From: Planctomycetota bacterium
Lineage (GTDB): Bacteria > Planctomycetota > Planctomycetia > Pirellulales > Pirellulaceae
Assembly: GCA_029259935.1 (NCBI GenBank)
Contig: JAJDEH010000199.1
Span: 1-16,520, forward strand
Direction: 5' to 3'
DNA length: 16,520 nucleotides
The notes beneath the pieces were generated by a model, which saw only the letters and a program-made list of their open reading frames with translations, did not search any database and was not told the DNA's origin. Shown here one piece after another: positions 13,914 through 16,520 of this stretch. The translations under genes and the position numbers were made by a program. The first letter of the stretch is position 1; every line of letters begins with the position of its first letter.

Positions 13914-16352
13914 TTATCGAACCGATGCGGTCTTTTTCAGGCCTTGGTTCTTGGACCAGCGCAATCGATGGGGCGTTTTCTCGACGTTGCCGGCTTTGTC
14001 CTGGGCGTGAGCCGAGAGCGTGCCGTCCTTAGGCAGGTCGAGCGTAATCTGCCAATCCGTGACACCCGGTGTTGCTGTCGTCAGACGCGCCGGTTGGCCA
14101 TTTACCACGACTGAGGCGATCTCGCCGTCATCGTGGGCGACGCCCGAAACGAAGAGCTTGTCTTGTTCGCGACGCATCGCCAGGATGATCGTTGCCGGCG
14201 GTAGGTCGTCGATTGGGTCGAGTACCTTGGGGAACTCGACTCCCTTAACCGACGCGACGACTGACTCGTCGCCTGTTAGTGGCGGCTCTTTGCGATACTC
14301 GTTGCCGTCGCTTAATAAATCCTTGGCCCGCGTGCTGACGATTTTGGCGTGCAGTCCCTTGCCAAAGTAGTCATGCAAATAATAGGGAACGCCCTTGGCG
14401 GTGCTGGGCGTGAGCCGCGGACCGCCACCCAGGTTCATTAGCGGCCAGCGGTCGTCACGTTGCCGGTCGACCGCCTTGACGTTGCGAAAGTGCGACTCGG
14501 CATCACCGCTGGCATTGTTGGCGCTCATTTGAATCAGCGGCATGCGACCGCCGTAGCCGAGACCAGAGAACGTCAAGCCATCGACGGTAATCGTGCCATA
14601 CTGCAGACTGCGGTCGTCCAGCCCGCGATTAAAGGGCTCGGTGGAGGTGTGAGCAATATGCAGATTGCGGTAGACGTGATTCTCGAACCACGGTCGATAG
14701 ATGCCGTAGGCCGCGTGATCGATGTGGACGTTTTCAACCAACATCGTCGGTAGTTCGGCCCGCAACGCGTAATGGGTTTGCCACAATTTCAAATTGCTCA
14801 ATCGATGCGGGTGACGAGTATCGGGGCCAACTCCATCCGTGCCGGCGACGGCGACCGAATACAAGCCCTCGGTATGCGATTCGTTTGCCGAGAATCGCGA
14901 GATTGGAATCGTGCGAATGTCGACCTCTTCGTAGTTGCCGGCGGCGGTCCGCACGGGCAGATTGCTGTCGAAGTTGCTCCGCTTCTGGCTGTCGTAGCGA
15001 TAGCCGTACTCGTCATTTTCGCACGCCACGTTGCGGGTCAGTGTGTTGCGGCCGTTGGACCACCAAAATGCTCCACCGTCGTTCGGGTCGAATGGCAACA
15101 CCTGCTTGGGAAGCCGCTTGCCGCGAAAGGCCTGCACGCCCAAGTTTCGATCCAGCAGGTTGTAAACCTCGGTACCGTCTTCCATGAAGTATCCATGTCC
15201 CACGCTTTGGTAGCCGACGCAATCCCGCACAACTAAGTACTCGGTCCCGTGGATCGTAACCCAGCGATTGTGGGAATCGACAATCGCCGCCCCCATCACG
15301 CCGCTGCCACGCATCGTATCGCCGACCAAGTGGAAGTGGATCGAGTAACGACCTAGCACATTCTCTTTTCCCAAGTGGGCGAAGCGGGCGTAGCTGATGC
15401 CACCTTGGCTGAATCGGTGGTACAAGGTGTGGCCGCGCACTCCGGCGGGGTCGGCACTTTCGATGACGACGTTGCGCGACAAGTTGGCGACTTCGCTGCG
15501 GAACTCTCCCGATCCGAAATGTTCGTATTCGAGCGGTTTGTCGAGATGAAGCGTGCGGCCCTCGATCTTCGTGATTTTTCGCTTCTCCGTGCCGACGCTG
15601 TCCGGATTGTCGCGGAACGTGCGGTTTCGATATTGGTGCTTGGAACCGGTCACGATCACTTCGTCACCAACGCGCCAGCCGGTTACCTCTTCGCTCAGCA
15701 TCACCGACGCGTCCTTGGGTTGGACATCGGCACCAAGCTTCACCCAAGTGCGGCTGAGCGGCGCGCCGTGCAAGTCCATCCGGGCCGAGCAACAGACGAC
15801 GGCCGGAGCATCGTTCTTGTCCATCCCTTCGAGATAATGCAACCGAATCCGCGCCGTGTATTGGGCCGGAATTGGATTTTCCAACGTGCCGACTTCCAGC
15901 GTCGGCAAGTCGCCCGCCAACGGTCCTTGAGGCTCACCGGCAATGTTAACACCTTCGAAATCACACGCAAAACCGCTCTCCGAGTACTCGCTGCTTTTTT
16001 GAACTTTCAGCAAGGCGACATTCAACAGAGTATCTCGGTCGCGGGCGAAGCTTAGCTTGCCGACGACTTGGATCAGCCTTATGACTTCCTTGCCCCGGGC
16101 GTCGTACACAACACTCGTGTCAGGGCTGATGAGCACTCGGTCGCCCTTGCCGGGCAATCGCGCCGGCTGCCAGATGTTGCGATCCGACCAGTTGCCACTC
16201 TTTACCGAACGCAGACTGAACTCGACATGCTTGTGCTTACCATGGTCGTGCTGATGCGGTTTGGCGGCGCGTGTCTCGATGGCTCCAGCGACAATAAGAA
16301 CCAGCATGAGCGGCGAGAACATGGCACGCCGCGAGATTTTACTCGTGTTCAT
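13914..16352 (-). CDS. Exported G8-domain, beta-helix protein related to CEMIP/TMEM2
   Basis: The product is 812 residues from ATG at 16352, with AAGGG 6 bases upstream. A signal peptide covers about residues 1-29 and carries an SRR before the hydrophobic core, so Tat export is possible. A His-rich patch (HQHDHGKHKH, about 33-42) follows. A G8 domain spans about 45-170 (NWSD, LPGKGDRVLI, QVVGKLSF). Parallel beta-helix repeats follow from about 200 to 640. The segment RYSIHFHLVGD (H339, H341), then IHGTEYLVVRD and GHGYFMEDGTE, closely resembles the conserved core of animal CEMIP and TMEM2, which are linked to hyaluronan breakdown. An Ig-like end domain lies at about 720-800. Action on an extracellular polysaccharide is inferred; the substrate is unknown. 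The gene seems monocistronic in this window. Confidence 0.88.
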   Translation of the reverse strand: MNTSKISRRAMFSPLMLVLIVAGAIETRAAKPHQHDHGKHKHVEFSLRSVKSGNWSDRNIWQPARLPGKGDRVLISPDTSVVYDARGKEVIRLIQVVGKLSFARDRDTLLNVALLKVQKSSEYSESGFACDFEGVNIAGEPQGPLAGDLPTLEVGTLENPIPAQYTARIRLHYLEGMDKNDAPAVVCCSARMDLHGAPLSRTWVKLGADVQPKDASVMLSEEVTGWRVGDEVIVTGSKHQYRNRTFRDNPDSVGTEKRKITKIEGRTLHLDKPLEYEHFGSGEFRSEVANLSRNVVIESADPAGVRGHTLYHRFSQGGISYARFAHLGKENVLGRYSIHFHLVGDTMRGSGVMGAAIVDSHNRWVTIHGTEYLVVRDCVGYQSVGHGYFMEDGTEVYNLLDRNLGVQAFRGKRLPKQVLPFDPNDGGAFWWSNGRNTLTRNVACENDEYGYRYDSQKRSNFDSNLPVRTAAGNYEEVDIRTIPISRFSANESHTEGLYSVAVAGTDGVGPDTRHPHRLSNLKLWQTHYALRAELPTMLVENVHIDHAAYGIYRPWFENHVYRNLHIAHTSTEPFNRGLDDRSLQYGTITVDGLTFSGLGYGGRMPLIQMSANNASGDAESHFRNVKAVDRQRDDRWPLMNLGGGPRLTPSTAKGVPYYLHDYFGKGLHAKIVSTRAKDLLSDGNEYRKEPPLTGDESVVASVKGVEFPKVLDPIDDLPPATIILAMRREQDKLFVSGVAHDDGEIASVVVNGQPARLTTATPGVTDWQITLDLPKDGTLSAHAQDKAGNVEKTPHRLRWSKNQGLKKTASVR

Positions 16353-16363
16353 GATTTGCCCTT

Positions 16364-16378
16364 GGGGGGGGTGGGGGG
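16364..16378 (+). repeat. Poly-G tract in the 5' region of the G8 gene
   Basis: Eight G, one T and six G on the plus strand give a C-rich run in the untranslated leader of the minus-strand G8 gene, 11 to 26 bases before its start. Such runs are prone to slippage and can form quadruplex structures on the G strand. It lies outside the reading frame, so length change would alter the leader, not the protein. Confidence 0.6.
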
Positions 16379-16520
16379 CGAGTTGAGAGTGGGCCTATTC
16401 TAGACGATTGTAAGCGCCAGTGACTAGTAAATCGCGACGATCCAGCCTTCTCTGAACTTGAAGTCCGCGTTTTCTGGCAAGTTCCTGGACGGGCGGTGTA
16501 ACAAGGGGCCGCCATTCGCG
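16379..16520. other. Right-edge region without a recognised gene
   Basis: No supported coding frame is seen. A nested inverted repeat is visible: GAACTTG at 16454-16460 with CAAGTTC at 16478-16484, flanked by TCCAG (16441-16445) and CTGGA (16485-16489). The region should contain the promoter of the G8 gene on the minus strand, but no clear boxes are seen. Confidence 0.35.

Noticed and set aside
1..16520. CRISPR arrays, tRNA genes, integrases or insertion-sequence transposases
   Set aside because: No regularly spaced direct repeats, no cloverleaf with a T-loop consensus, and no transposase or recombinase motif was found.

Overview
The window looks like chromosomal DNA from a planctomycete, most likely of the Pirellulales type. 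The main reason is the minus-strand pair of a secreted DUF1549/DUF1553 protein with cytochrome-like C-H motifs and a Tat-exported DUF1501 protein, a pairing that is expanded in that phylum. Supporting signs are the G8/CEMIP-like exported protein, frequent GTG and TTG starts, and AT-rich palindromic repeats in spacers of otherwise GC-rich DNA. This placement is an inference from gene content; no rRNA or tRNA gene is present to confirm it.

Layout. (1) 1-3812, minus strand: a DUF1549/DUF1553 gene followed by a DUF1501 gene that runs off the left edge. The 179-base spacer between them carries two inverted copies of a short REP-like hairpin. (2) 3813-4156: divergent spacer. (3) 4157-7318, plus strand: purA, a long AT-rich inverted repeat, uppS and cdsA. 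(4) 7319-7677: a gene-free, hairpin-rich stretch ending in a stem-loop just before phoH. (5) 7678-12787, plus strand: a tightly packed operon of phoH/ybeZ, a 7TM-HD phosphohydrolase (PgpH type), ybeY and a CorC/HlyC-type CBS protein, with gaps of 4 bases and one short overlap. (6) 12957-13850, plus strand: an SDR protein resembling plant NRS/ER nucleotide-rhamnose synthases. (7) 13914-16352, minus strand: a large exported G8-domain and beta-helix protein related to CEMIP/TMEM2. (8) 16353-16520: a poly-G tract and no recognisable gene.

Functionally the centre is housekeeping: AMP synthesis (PurA), the lipid carrier for cell-envelope glycans (UppS), CDP-diacylglycerol for phospholipids (CdsA), and the conserved RNA-processing and membrane cluster (YbeZ, YbeY, CorC) with a probable cyclic-dinucleotide phosphodiesterase embedded in it. 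The flanks are accessory planctomycete genes for exported proteins and surface sugars.

I did not find a clear undescribed multi-gene system. The most unusual signals are the covarying inverted hairpin pair at 1281-1427, the long palindrome between purA and uppS, the structured spacer before phoH, the plant-like rhamnose enzyme and the bacterial CEMIP-like protein.
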